This document shows positions 23,771-34,694 of a stretch of DNA of 64,000 nucleotides, one piece after another (positions within the stretch are counted from its first letter, which is position 1; every line of letters starts with the position of its first letter). Location: the NCBI GenBank assembly GCA_000727475.1, contig KL647289.1, positions 8,730,154 to 8,794,153 on the forward strand, in the 5' to 3' direction. The translations under genes and the position numbers were made by a program. The notes under the pieces are model-generated. The model had not been told where the DNA came from. It ran no database searches and saw nothing but the letters and a program-made list of their open reading frames with translations. The DNA comes from Sarcocystis neurona. Its lineage: Eukaryota > Apicomplexa > Conoidasida > Eucoccidiorida > Sarcocystidae.

Positions 23771-25076
23771 CTACATACATGTTGCTGAGTTTTTTTGTTT
23801 CTTAGTAGCCTTTCCTTCGAAAGGATTTCTCTCTTGTGAAATTGGAGACGCATTTCTTCCAGCTGGATCCCATGGGTTTGGAACTGCAGAGGGGATTGCG
23901 CGTCGTGGCAGTTTTTACTCACTTTGTTTCAAAACACGTCGTTTACGGTCCTCCGCGTTCCTGCATTGGTGCAGAATGTATCTGCTCCCTCTCACGTAGA
24001 CAAGTGTCAACCCGCTAAATATTTTTCGCCCGTGTTTCGAAGGTAAAAAAACAGGTGTATATATTTCAGAAATATATGTGTCCGCCCATGCACGTGTATT
24101 CGCATAGGCGTGCCCACGTTAAGCTGCATGCACATATGTGTATATACGTGTGTATCTCTACAAAATGTAAAAGCCTATAGATACAACCATATACACATTT
24201 ATAAATGTGTGTATTCGCAAGATTTTACCGAGACAACCATACCAAAAGACGTGTATTCAAGGATTTATACACGCACGCGCAAGTGCATATGGCTGAAGTT
24301 GAGCTTCTTTTCAAACAATTTTCTGCATGAACAGATACCGCTAAACTGTAGCTTGATGAACTTTGCATACAGAGGAGAATTGTCGAGCAACGACGCTTGT
24401 AAACATATATAGATAATCGTGCGTACGCATAGACAAGGGCGCTCGCTCGTGGGCTGGAAGCACAATGGTGGCGAGGTGTTTTCTGAGTCTAATATGAGGA
24501 CACAGGCTTTTGTGCCTGCAGACGTGCATGTATGTGCACGTGAAGATGTATGTATGTGTGTAGAATTGTATATGACCATTGAAACACGAATAGACATGTG
24601 CTGGAGCTGATAAGCTTTTTGTCGGGCTTTATCCTTCTAGTACTTCTATCCGAACTCCGATGTCCGCTAACGCTGTACGTGAACTTATATACAAATATGT
24701 AGAGGCCTACGCACAGGTGCACAGCACAGGGCTGTACTTGCTCTTATGTCAATCAAGTGAGCACGTTGGTGTGTGTGTATATACATATATATATACACGT
24801 AAATATATGTAGAGAGAGAGGGAGAAAGAAAGAGGGAACACAACACACTTACACGATGACAAATATATTCATTCTCTTTGTTTGCACCTTCCATTCTTTT
24901 TTTACAGATGAGTAGACCACTTCTGTACGTATAAGCTCGTTCTTGACTCAACAGAGAGATACGCTCTTGTGTATACGCCAGCAGTTTTTTGTAACTCACC
25001 TGGCTGTCCCACACTCTTCGGCGCCACACGCATGTTTGAACTCCAGCGCAAATGGACCATCCTTGTACCATGACAT
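23771..25076 (-). CDS. Candidate seven-exon gene for a small Cys-containing protein
   Basis: Minus-strand segments 25000-25076, 24853-24895, 24711-24742, 24596-24672, 24339-24395, 23923-23988 and 23771-23883 join from ATG to TAG with all phases matching. They total 465 bases, 154 residues. Several donors are strong: CAG|GTGAGT, CGT|GTAAGT and AAA|GTGAGT. The acceptor before the last exon has the tract CCCCTCTGCAG. The product starts MSWYKDGPFALEFKHACGAE. It has paired cysteines and a histidine early on (C-x4-C, then ICHR and LCTC), a basic middle, and a C-terminal IPNPWDPAGRN. The Cys/His spacing might bind zinc, but I recognise no family. In-frame TAG lies just upstream of the chosen ATG. 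The main doubt is that short exons can be chained by chance in AT/GT-rich DNA, and the fourth donor (ACAT|GTCTAT) is weak. Confidence 0.4.
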
Positions 25077-26372
25077 TACGTGTGTACACGTCTACGGATA
25101 TGTGCGTCGTAGCGAACGTGCGTGAAAATCCTGTATATATAGATATTTTTGTGTACACTTATACGTATATCTATACATGCAGGCGCTTCCGCGGATACCG
25201 GAATATTTACGTGTTCACGTGTGTGCTTGATTTAGTGTTCCAGGGTACGTGTTTCGCCAAAAGTCGCGCGGGCATCTGCACGCTCATGTACACAACATCC
25301 CTACACCTCTGCGCCCACCCTATGCGGAAGTAGCGACCCCACTGACGCAACAAAATTGCTCCGGCGCATCTGCGTCCTCCTCCCCCGCGGTTTACTCATC
25401 TCCCCGCCATTTTTATGTGTCTGAGTTCGGATAGTTACTCGCATCGCTATCTTTATGTTTGTAAACAGATGGTCGTCTCTGTGTAGCCGTAACAGCATGC
25501 ACCTCCTCAGTCAGTACTATGCGCACTTCAGATCCGAAACCACACGACCACACGGCAGACGTTCACTGTAGAGAGGATGCATTTGCAAGCGCATAGTTTT
25601 ACACACGCACACACATATAGTCATACGTATATCAGCAGACACACATGTATGTGCACGCGTGTATGTCGAAAGCACGCTGATGCATGAAAGTCCAGTGGGT
25701 TGCACCGCTTTAGTCAGATACAACTTTCGTGACCTTCGTTCATTTGGTAGAGCGCACCCCTCGCTATCGCGTGGTTCCCTCTTTCTGATGCACAGGTCGA
25801 ATCTTTGAGTCAGCAGCAAGTGATGCTTCTCTTGCCCCACGCACGTCGGTCTCCTTTACGTCCTGCGCCTCCTCCACCGAAACCAGCAGCGAAGTATTCA
25901 CAAAAACCGACATTAACAGCTCAAAGATATGCGGGTATATATATGACTAGGTTTCCAGGTATATACATGTTTCTGTGTGTGTTTACTCAATTCGTACATA
26001 CATGACCACGCATACTGCGCCGTTACGGAACAAACGGAAGGCTGTTGAGTGCAGCACTTGATATAATCAACAGCTGCTAGTACATGAATTACCAGATGCC
26101 AACTGGGGCAGTTGATGTGATCGAAACCTGTTATTATACATATATACATACATGTGTACCTGCAGGTATTCACTCGCGCAGCAGCTACCTGCACATGTGC
26201 CCGCATAGACTTACACGTCCCACACGTGCGCATTTATGGATAGTAGAACTCCAGTGGCACACACGTATATGTACAAATAAACCAGTCTACTTGTGTATAC
26301 ATCCATACGCAGATAAGTACATATATTGTCACACTTGCTGCAGCTGCCACGTGGGTACTACACGTACTACGA

Positions 26373-26440
26373 GAATATATATATATATATATACATATAT
26401 ATACATATATACATGTGTATATATATATGTATATCTGTGG
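26373..26440. repeat. TA / TATATG microsatellite
   Basis: The stretch is an interrupted TA run with TATACATATA and TATATG variants. Confidence 0.9.
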
Positions 26441-26860
26441 GACGCTGCTGCTGAACGGGTACTACGTGTACCTCGCGCAGCGGTAGGGAGGTACAGCTAT
26501 CACATAACGTGGTGCAGCGTGCACGCACTGTACAAGGTTCGAGTTAAAAAAGTACAGGCCCTACACAGAGTCCCGACCCCTTCGGCGACACCTCTACAAA
26601 GAACACTGCACCTCCACGTAGGCGTTGACGCAGTCGTATGTATATATATACATACGTATGTATGTCTACTTGTCTGCCTCTTTCTATATATATATGTGTA
26701 CATACATATCTGTTTACTTGTCTCTCTCTCTCTCCAGATATATATACATATATATACATCTATATATATGTCGTTTTGCCTGTCTGTTTCTGTCTCTCCC
26801 TCTCCGTAGACATGTATATACATATATATATATACGTATATGTATGTATATGTACATACT

Positions 26861-27058
26861 TATATGCAGGTCTGTCCACAAGACTGCTTCCGTACACGTC
26901 CACACGCGTGAAAGTAGACACAAGCACGCATGCGTGGGTCTACTCGCACGCATGCGACACTAATACATATATATATATATATGTATATCTATATGCAGGT
27001 CTGTCCACAAGACTGCTTCTGTACACGTCCACACGAGTGTATGTAGACGTACACGTCT
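26861..27058. repeat. Two-copy direct repeat, 129-bp spacing
   Basis: A block of about 45 bases starting TATATGCAGGTCTGTCCACA occurs at 26861 and again at 26990 with one or two changes before the copies diverge. A TA run lies between the copies. Confidence 0.8.
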
Positions 27059-29060
27059 GACACTAGTTCCCCTCTGTTTACACGTCTGCGTACATGCACA
27101 AGTAGGTCGCTGTGAATGCACGCGTAGGCCTGTGTAAAAGCACGTGTGTAGTCTATCTACTTACGCATTTACGTATACGTACATACATGTGTATACGTAG
27201 GTACTTACACATATTTGCACTACGCAAAAAAACTTGCCTGAATTTACTTTTGTACGCACGCAGACGCGTACAATCGCGTGTATACTACGTGAAGGCACAT
27301 ATTGACTTGCGTAGCTGTTTGTCAAGCCCCGCTGGCCAAAAATTGCACGCGAACTTCCACCCGTAACGCTGGAGCGTGTCACTGTCTGCAGGGCATCTCC
27401 ATAGAAAGTATTTGTCTGACATACGGTCGGCAACTACGTCTGTGAATATTCTATGTGTATACGTGTATGTAGGTATATTCATACAGTTGCCCGTATATAT
27501 GCAAGCAAACTTTTACGTCCATGTGTTGTTTGCAAATATATATATGTGTGTGTGCCATGAAGTTTGTGGCAATTTTTCTGTGCGCATATCTTTCGTGTGT
27601 GTGGGAGGGGAGGCGAGGGTCCTCCTGTCGGTCAGTGATGCCACTGCACATAGTAACACGGTCTGTCAGAAAGCTACATATATACACACGTGCGTACCCA
27701 TATGTGAGCACGCTTTTCTGGACGGCCAGAAAATGACCCCTGTTGGTCCTGCTTGCGCATAGAGGTAACTACTTCCTTCAGCAGAGACAAACGACGGCTA
27801 CACATGTGCACACACATTACGTGTTTATACGCATAGACGCATATGTACAATGCAGAAGACTGTTGACAGGTATTCTGCGGCCGCCTTCCCACCAGTCAGG
27901 ACCCGCCCGCAGCTGCTTTTTCCTCCATCTCTTCCTCCTTCGTGGCGTGTCTGCCGCAGAACTGTGCGAACACGCATTCCTCACTAGGTGTGTGGACGAC
28001 GGAAACTCCCTTTCCTTGTCATTCAGTCAAAGTAATTTTGCGGCACCGACATACGTCCCCCTCTTCTCCCCAAATTCAGGCTGCATACGATATGTGTGTC
28101 CATCAGTAGACGCAGACGTACCAGCGCATCTAGTTACGTACAAGAGTAGACAGTTATACCATAGCTCGAAACTGGAGATTTCGTGCAACCCTGCGCATCC
28201 ATGCAAATGCATAAATTTGTGTATAACGTATGTAGACATTTGCACATCGGGTAAACTGTGTGCAAACAAAGGCGCTCTTGGGTGTCAGTGGGATATGCGT
28301 TTTGCGCGACTATTTTTCAGTGAAAACCTGTATCTATCTATTTGCCTGCTTGTGCAAGAGGTTTTTGCCACGAGTCTTCCGCTGGGCCCTTAATAGTTTT
28401 GTGGACATAAATGTTCCCGCCGGTCTCAAAAAGTGGAAGATGTTGCTGTGGAATTGTTGAACACTTCTTTCCTCTCCGTCCTTCTCTACTTCTGGCCTCC
28501 TGTATGACTATTCATGCCTCTACACGTGGAGACGTTTGCTGTACGCACAAATCTCGTCTTCACTCCGTCAGTCCCTGCAACTGCAGACTCGTGTGTAAGC
28601 GTTTACTTCGGTGTGAAAATGTTGCAGGTAAAGCGGTTATCCGTGGTCGTACAACATATATATATATATATATACACATACACACGCTTAGGTGGAGTCG
28701 TGTTCATACGCACAGGTATGTTTACACGACTGTGTAGACCTTTGCATAACAACGTGCGGTACAATGTGGATGTGTAGACGGCGCATGCTTGCCAGCCTCC
28801 GTGGAGGTCCCTTGGCTCCCGTCTAATATTTGCGAGCGAACCCGCTTACGATAGCTCAACAACCCTTACACGTGTGTGTGTACATATATATATATATCTA
28901 TGTATATGTGCATATTTATTATAAGTATGTGCGGCTGCGGAGACAAAGATATATATATATATATATATATTTGTGGATATCACGATCCGCTCGACTACGC
29001 GTCCGCAGGGGTATATACATATATAATACGTATACGCACGGATGATGTACGACAGGTGAA

Positions 29061-32000
29061 TCAGGTGTTCACAATTGTGAGCTCATGTTTTGCGAAATCT
29101 GCCGAAACACTTTTATCTTCACGGCAGCGTCCTACCGCGTCAGCGTCCCCCCGGGGCCGGGGCCTTGGTGATAGAGGGCATGTGCAATTCAGAGTTTCAG
29201 TGAGGACACGGGATGGCTTCTGCTTTCCGGCGCCTTCGTTGTCATGTTCTCTCTTCAACTGCTTAATCGGCAGTGCTTCTGTCTCATAGACCTCTTCACA
29301 CTGCCGCTGCTGGTGTTGTCGGTGCTGTTCGGGGTCGTGCTGCAGCGGACACTGCTGCGTCTGCTGCCGCTCGTGTTCCGCCTGCTCACGTGGCTGCTGT
29401 TGGTGTTCTCTGTGGTGGTGTTGTTGCTGCGGATGCTGCTCTCGTGGATGCTGCTGCTGCTGGTGGCGTCCTTGCTGCTGTTGTTGTTGCTGCTGTCCGC
29501 AGCAGTCAAGGCCCTGCGTCAAATACGTAGTATTACTGTGTGTGTCAAAGGCGTCGAAGTGCTCCTCCTCCACCACCTCCTTTTTGTGTTGCAGAGCATA
29601 GCGTGCGACGAATGTGTCTGGATGTTGTCCATAAGTAGGCCGCTGCTCTTCTTGTTCAGAAGGTGAGGCAGGAGAGAGGACAAGCGAGTAGGGAGAGTTG
29701 CCGGGTGCAGCGGATTTTACATATCCCGAATTGTCTGCCATAGTCATATAGCTGTAGGCTGCAGCAGAGTTTCTATTACTCTCTTCCCTTAAGCAGCAAG
29801 AATCGACATGGATACTTCCAGATAAATTTTTTGACGCCTTCTTTTCCCGCGAGCTGCACTCCTTCCAGTGCCCCTGCTGCGCTGTTCTGCACGAGTTCGC
29901 CGGCTGCCGCCGCACACTCGGCTGCATCAGTCCGCCGGTGTTGTCCTCTTCCTCTCCTCGTTTCCAACTCGAGCGAAACGCCGGGTCGCTCGGAGGGAAT
30001 CGTGAGGTGCCTCTGGTAGAATCATCGTCGCCGTGGTTTCTTGGCTTCAAGTGGTGACGCGCGTGCATTGGGTAGTGCGCCATACAGCTATTTGTTCCGT
30101 AGTATCCTCTCTCGTCTGGCTCCTGGAGCCTCTGTTGAAGGTGAGTCTCTTGCAGCTGCAATTGTGTTTTCTGCTGCTGCTGCTTCACGGTAGAATACTG
30201 CTCCTGCGAAGCAACTCGAGTCCTCCGTTGTTGTAGCGAAGACATCGAAAATTGCTGTTCCGTTTCCTGTGCGTCTTGCAACTCTTGCTGTGTGTACTGG
30301 TGTTGCTGCTGCAACACAGTTCCCTGAACTTCCTTCCAATGAATATGCTGCTGCTGCACGCCACCCTCCTGTTCGAGCCACTGGCACTGTTGCTGCTGGC
30401 ACGCTGTGCTGCAGACATTGCTGCCAATGCTGTGGTGAGATGACCGCAGCGGCCAGCGGCCGTCCGCAGCACCGCAAGACGGCGAAGAAGCAGCGTCTCG
30501 CACTTCGTCAAACCCCACAGGCTGTTTTGGTGGGTCACTTCCCACTGCCTTGCGTATAGGTTTTCTCCCTTCAGAAAGGGAGGCAGCTGCAGCGGCGCTG
30601 CCACCCGCGGAAGTCCGTCCTGCTCTGCTGCTGCAGGAGAGAGAGCGACTCTTGCGCACGTCTTGTCTTTTCTTCTTCAGCTCAACTACATCTCCGTATG
30701 CTGATACGTGCCAGTCTTGTCTACCTGTAAGGAGAATATCTTCCAGCTGTTGCCGCCTGCACGCTGCTGACCCTCCCCTCGCGGCTGGCCGTGTCGGGGG
30801 CTGTTGCTGCTTCTGTTGTTGTCTTCCCCGCTGTCCCTGGTCTTGCCTCGGCAGTGACGCTAGCGTCGGCGGCTGTGGTTGATGCTGCACGTGCTGCTCT
30901 GTTGATCGCCACTGCGTCTGCTGCCACGTTCTCCGCTGCTGCTCTGCACTGCTCCGCGGCTGCTGTTGCTGGCCTTTTTGTAGTTCCTGCTGGTGTCCGA
31001 AGCATGTGGGGGTAGCACTCTCGCCAACCTGCGGCTGCACATGCGCTAGCCTCGGTGGCTTCCCGTCTACCTGGTGCTGCCAACGCAGGTCTTCATCTAT
31101 GTATTCTCCGTCCTCGCTTGCTGCGGCGTCTCTTTCGTACAGCAGCACGGGTGCAAAGGGAGAGTCTTCTATTGTCTCGCAGAGCGTCCGCGGAGATGCC
31201 ACACCGCTGTTGGCAGGCGGCCTCTGTTCAAAAAAGAAAAGCTTGTTGCATCTATTCCTGGACCCTGCTGCTGCCGCTTGTGCATAGCCATTGCATGTTT
31301 GGCATGCACCTGAAGCCTTCTGTTGCAGCAACCAGTGTTTCGCTGCTGGACCATCGCAGCGGTACTCATGGGGGCCTCTGTCACATTGCATGGCAACGTT
31401 TGAAGATGACGGGGGGGACGAAGAGCAGCAGCAGCAACATGAACTGCAGTTAGTCTTTTCGCTTTCTTTACCCCCTGCCGAGGGTCCAGGCATTCCTTGC
31501 CCGGTTGCTGCTGAGCACCCATGTGTGGCTGCTGCCGTGCAGTCCTGCTGCGGTACCGCCGCACCTGCATGCTGCGTTCGAATGCAACATGCAGAGCAAG
31601 AAACAGGACTTCGACCTGACGCTTCGTATCTTGTGGGAACAGCTGCTACCCCACTAGCAACACGCTGGTGGTCAGTTGAGGCCCAGTACATCTCTTGACA
31701 CTCGGCGGCTGCAGCAGCATCCCCTTTTTTCCTCTGTAGAAGCTGGATACTTGCTGCTTCTATGAGGCACTGGTTTGTCCTATACACGTAGATATCCAAC
31801 TCGTTGTCGTATTCGTTGTCAGCTAGCCTATCGAAGCCCTGCGCTCCACCATTTCCAGTCCCGGCGGCTACAGTAAGAGAAGATGCTGCTGCCGCGGCTG
31901 TTAAGGGATTGTGTGTCATTGCAGCTGCTGCCGAAGTTGCCGCTGCTGCTGCTGTCGACGGCACCGCCGTTGCGCGTGGCGGAGCTGGTGCCGCCGCCTC

Positions 32001-34694
32001 AGGCCTGACACTTTTGTTTTCCTCGAGAGCTGCGGAGTCGGCTTCTGCTGTCGTCCCTGCGGCAGCAGCACAAGAAGCGTCGGCAGCAGCAGAGGCTCCT
32101 GCCGGCTTTGAGGGGGGCTTGAAGCACCACTCCTGTCTAAAAGACCCACTGGGGTTGAGTTTCGCCTTATCAGGCGACATACAGGAAAAGAAGTTGTAAC
32201 ACAAAGTTTTTCCAGTCTCTTCTGCTGGTGCAACATCCGTTGCACTGCTCAGAGGTACTTCGCGTGATGCCTGCGCGTTGTCGTACTCGCTTGATAACTT
32301 CGGGACGTACTCAAGACTCGCTACCGCTGCTGCAGGTTCTGCTGTATCGCATACGTTACCGCTGCCTGTCGCTGCTGCCGAGGAGGGGCGCAAGATGGCG
32401 TCACCTTTCTCTGCTGTGGTTGCTGTAGCTGCAAAGCTGTCGGAGGAAGAGCTAGCCTTTGAAGAGCTGCTCCCAATCGCGCTGCTTTTTCCTGCAGCTT
32501 GCGTCCCTCCCAAGCGCAGCTCACACACACTGCTGCTGCTGGTGCGATTGGCTGCGGTTCTTGCGCCTTCTTGTCCACCCGTCACTGCGAGCGGAGGTCG
32601 GCTGGAAAAGTTGCTCAGGCTGCGGCAGCTGAGCAAGTCCATTGCTGTCCTTGCACCCGGATTACTCATTTCTTCACCGTAGCTCTCCTGCTGCCTATCC
32701 TCCCCATAGGTTCCAGTATACGAAGAGACCTGAAACGCCGCTGCAGTAGGCTCTGCCGCAGGGACTGCAGTGGCAGCGACCTGAGCTGTGTGCGACGCTC
32801 TGCACGTGGTCTTGTGGATCCAGATATCTACGCTGTGATGTTCGTACATTTCTAGTTCGTTGTCGTAGTTATTTCTGCTGCTGCTGTTACAAATGCCTGC
32901 CTGCTGCTGCTGTCTCGAGAAACTTGTCCCCTGTTGTTCAACAAAGCAACCGCCTTCTGATGGAGTCTCTTCAGTTTGTCTCTGTGGCACAGAGGCTGCG
33001 CTGGTTTCTTTCTTTCTTCCCTTTCGCCCGCGGGTTGCAGTCCCGGCTGTCGCTGCTGGCGCTGCCTTTCCCAGTGGTGCACTGGCAGGACTCGCTTTGT
33101 CACACGTTGCCCCTCCAGCTGCTGCTGCCGGTTGTTCGGCCTTCCTTCCTGCTGGTGCTGCTCTTGCCCCGCTTCCGGATGCTTCCGCTGACTTCCTGCG
33201 TTGCCCTTCCACTGCAGCGTCTGGCTGCTGCTCTGCGGTTGCAGAGACTGCTAGTGCCTTCTGAGGGGCAACGTGCACGTCGACCTCTTGCTGGCTGATT
33301 TCGAATATAGCGGCAACAGCTGCTTCCCAGATGTAGCCGCTCTCGCAGTAGCGCCCTACGATATCGTCTGCCGCGCTGTACACGTAGTATTCTAGTTCAT
33401 TCTGGTCGTCCGCCTCTGCTGCACTACTCTTTTTGTAGTACTGGCCCCGACAACTGCTACTGCAGCTGTGCCTCGGCACCACTTCCACCCCATCCCCCGT
33501 CGCCTCTCCATCTCCACAGGCAGCTACGATGGTGCTGCTGGTGGGGAAGGCACGCGACCTGCTGCAGAAGCTGGGTGGGTAGGCACTGCTGCATCCTACA
33601 GTGGAGGTCGTGCGGACTTTGCTGTTGCATGTAGTCGTCCACGACAGGGGACCCGTTGTGGAAGGCACAACGTTGTATGCAGTATTTCTGGAATTTCCGG
33701 GATCAGTGCTGCATGAGGTAGAGGAAGGGATAACGGCGTTGCCGCCTGCAGCGCTGCACAAGTTGCGGCTACACGGGTTGGTGCATGTGCTACTGCATGT
33801 GCAATGGGTGCCGCGTGCAGGGGATTTGTTGCTGCAGAAAGGGGGTGACCTTTCGTCTTGCTGTCGAAAAACCCTGGCCGCCGTTGTCTTGGCAACGCGG
33901 CAGCCGTTCCCAGGCGCACCTGTCGAAAAAACTATCCCGTCTGTCTCGTGCTGCGGGTGTGAGGCTTGCTGCGGTCCTCCTGATTGCTGCTGCACGAGCT
34001 GGAGTGGCTGCTGCCACCGCTGCTGATGCCTAGGAGTCCCCAGTAAGAAACGGCCACCTCTTTCTCCTGCTGTTGCAGCTCGCTGCCATCCTGAGGTTGC
34101 GGTGTCTGTGACAGTCTTGTCTCGTCGTATTAAGCCCGCGCCATTGCTGCTGTTGCCGCTGCCTGCGCTGTTGCGCATTAAGTCAGAAGAAGGGAAGAGC
34201 TGCAGCACCTGCCCATTGCTGAGCGCCCTGCTGGACCCGCCATGGCTGTTGTAGCTTTTCTGGCAAGCTGCTTCCGCTTTACATGCCGCACCTCCAGCAT
34301 TCGGAGGCGGTGCTCTGCACCAGCCACCGCAACCGCCGCCACTGCACGCACCACCACGCGCAGAGCCGCATGTCGAGAGACAATTGCAGTTACCTGCAAA
34401 ACACGTGGAGGACGACACTGCTGCTGCTGCTGGGAGGCTTTCTCCTGTACCACCTGCTCGCTGGCCTGTTGCCGCTGTTCCTGCTGTAGCAGGGCTCGTA
34501 GGGAAGGACCCCCCAGACTCCGCCTGGCGGCTGCGCCTCTCCCTGTGCTGCTGACATAACTGCATCAGCAAATAGGCGTAATGGTCAACCGCCTTTTTCG
34601 GTGATCCTCCCTCTGACCTCACGCTGCCAGCCGCTGTGTTGAAACCCCACACGCAGTCGCGGAAAAACACATACGTATGCATATATGTGTACAT
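29061..34694 (-). CDS. Giant Gln/Ala/Ser-rich protein with repeated D-N-E-L motif
   Basis: One minus-strand frame is open from about 34730 to a TGA at 29061. The first ATG codons (34694, 34682) lie in a TATATG microsatellite and are doubtful. The next is at 34565, and an acceptor near 34640 is possible, so the true 5' end may be an upstream exon. The protein (about 1830-1880 residues) alternates low-complexity Ala, Gln, Ser and Thr tracts with short ordered islands. Three islands share a core: NELEYYVYSAADD (about 33360-33410), YDNELEMYEHHSVDIW (about 32830-32870) and YDNELDIYVYRTNQC (about 31780-31820). A degenerate YDNAQ occurs near 32280. Other islands are basic (KKKRQDVRKSRSLSCSSR) or Cys-rich. 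The C-terminal third has poly-Gln/His and then a tail with LPIKQLKREHD. I see no catalytic or DNA-binding domain. Such proteins in Eimeria are often nuclear or regulatory, but that is only a guess. Confidence 0.65.
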   Translation of the reverse strand: MYTYMHTYVFFRDCVWGFNTAAGSVRSEGGSPKKAVDHYAYLLMQLCQQHRERRSRQAESGGSFPTSPATAGTAATGQRAGGTGESLPAAAAVSSSTCFAGNCNCLSTCGSARGGACSGGGCGGWCRAPPPNAGGAACKAEAACQKSYNSHGGSSRALSNGQVLQLFPSSDLMRNSAGSGNSSNGAGLIRRDKTVTDTATSGWQRAATAGERGGRFLLGTPRHQQRWQQPLQLVQQQSGGPQQASHPQHETDGIVFSTGAPGNGCRVAKTTAARVFRQQDERSPPFCSNKSPARGTHCTCSSTCTNPCSRNLCSAAGGNAVIPSSTSCSTDPGNSRNTAYNVVPSTTGPLSWTTTCNSKVRTTSTVGCSSAYPPSFCSRSRAFPTSSTIVAACGDGEATGDGVEVVPRHSCSSSCRGQYYKKSSAAEADDQNELEYYVYSAADDIVGRYCESGYIWEAAVAAIFEISQQEVDVHVAPQKALAVSATAEQQPDAAVEGQRRKSAEASGSGARAAPAGRKAEQPAAAAGGATCDKASPASAPLGKAAPAATAGTATRGRKGRKKETSAASVPQRQTEETPSEGGCFVEQQGTSFSRQQQQAGICNSSSRNNYDNELEMYEHHSVDIWIHKTTCRASHTAQVAATAVPAAEPTAAAFQVSSYTGTYGEDRQQESYGEEMSNPGARTAMDLLSCRSLSNFSSRPPLAVTGGQEGARTAANRTSSSSVCELRLGGTQAAGKSSAIGSSSSKASSSSDSFAATATTAEKGDAILRPSSAAATGSGNVCDTAEPAAAVASLEYVPKLSSEYDNAQASREVPLSSATDVAPAEETGKTLCYNFFSCMSPDKAKLNPSGSFRQEWCFKPPSKPAGASAAADASCAAAAGTTAEADSAALEENKSVRPEAAAPAPPRATAVPSTAAAAATSAAAAMTHNPLTAAAAASSLTVAAGTGNGGAQGFDRLADNEYDNELDIYVYRTNQCLIEAASIQLLQRKKGDAAAAAECQEMYWASTDHQRVASGVAAVPTRYEASGRSPVSCSACCIRTQHAGAAVPQQDCTAAATHGCSAATGQGMPGPSAGGKESEKTNCSSCCCCCSSSPPSSSNVAMQCDRGPHEYRCDGPAAKHWLLQQKASGACQTCNGYAQAAAAGSRNRCNKLFFFEQRPPANSGVASPRTLCETIEDSPFAPVLLYERDAAASEDGEYIDEDLRWQHQVDGKPPRLAHVQPQVGESATPTCFGHQQELQKGQQQQPRSSAEQQRRTWQQTQWRSTEQHVQHQPQPPTLASLPRQDQGQRGRQQQKQQQPPTRPAARGGSAACRRQQLEDILLTGRQDWHVSAYGDVVELKKKRQDVRKSRSLSCSSRAGRTSAGGSAAAAASLSEGRKPIRKAVGSDPPKQPVGFDEVRDAASSPSCGAADGRWPLRSSHHSIGSNVCSTACQQQQCQWLEQEGGVQQQHIHWKEVQGTVLQQQHQYTQQELQDAQETEQQFSMSSLQQRRTRVASQEQYSTVKQQQQKTQLQLQETHLQQRLQEPDERGYYGTNSCMAHYPMHARHHLKPRNHGDDDSTRGTSRFPPSDPAFRSSWKRGEEEDNTGGLMQPSVRRQPANSCRTAQQGHWKECSSREKKASKNLSGSIHVDSCCLREESNRNSAAAYSYMTMADNSGYVKSAAPGNSPYSLVLSPASPSEQEEQRPTYGQHPDTFVARYALQHKKEVVEEEHFDAFDTHSNTTYLTQGLDCCGQQQQQQQQGRHQQQQHPREQHPQQQHHHREHQQQPREQAEHERQQTQQCPLQHDPEQHRQHQQRQCEEVYETEALPIKQLKREHDNEGAGKQKPSRVLTETLNCTCPLSPRPRPRGDADAVGRCREDKSVSADFAKHELTIVNT

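Larger units (their letters stand above)
25077..29060. other. Repeat-rich spacer
   Basis: The stretch is mostly TGTATAC/ACGTATA sequence with TA runs near 26373-26440, 28655-28675 and 28948-28972. It contains a two-copy 129-bp repeat at 26861-27058. A 216-codon frame at 27743-28393 lacks an ATG at its start and shows no family motif. A tRNA-like string near 25736-25815 does not fold as a tRNA. No gene is supported. Confidence 0.45.

Noticed and set aside
25736..25815. tRNA-like string (TTCATTTGGTAGAGCGC ... AGGTCGAATC)
   Set aside because: A D-arm-like and a T-loop-like element are present, but no anticodon stem forms and the T arm lacks a base; it is not a tRNA.
27743..28393. 216-codon plus-strand frame with a Cys-rich end that looks faintly EGF-like
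   Set aside because: It begins without ATG and the Cys spacing does not fit an EGF module; no splice support was found.
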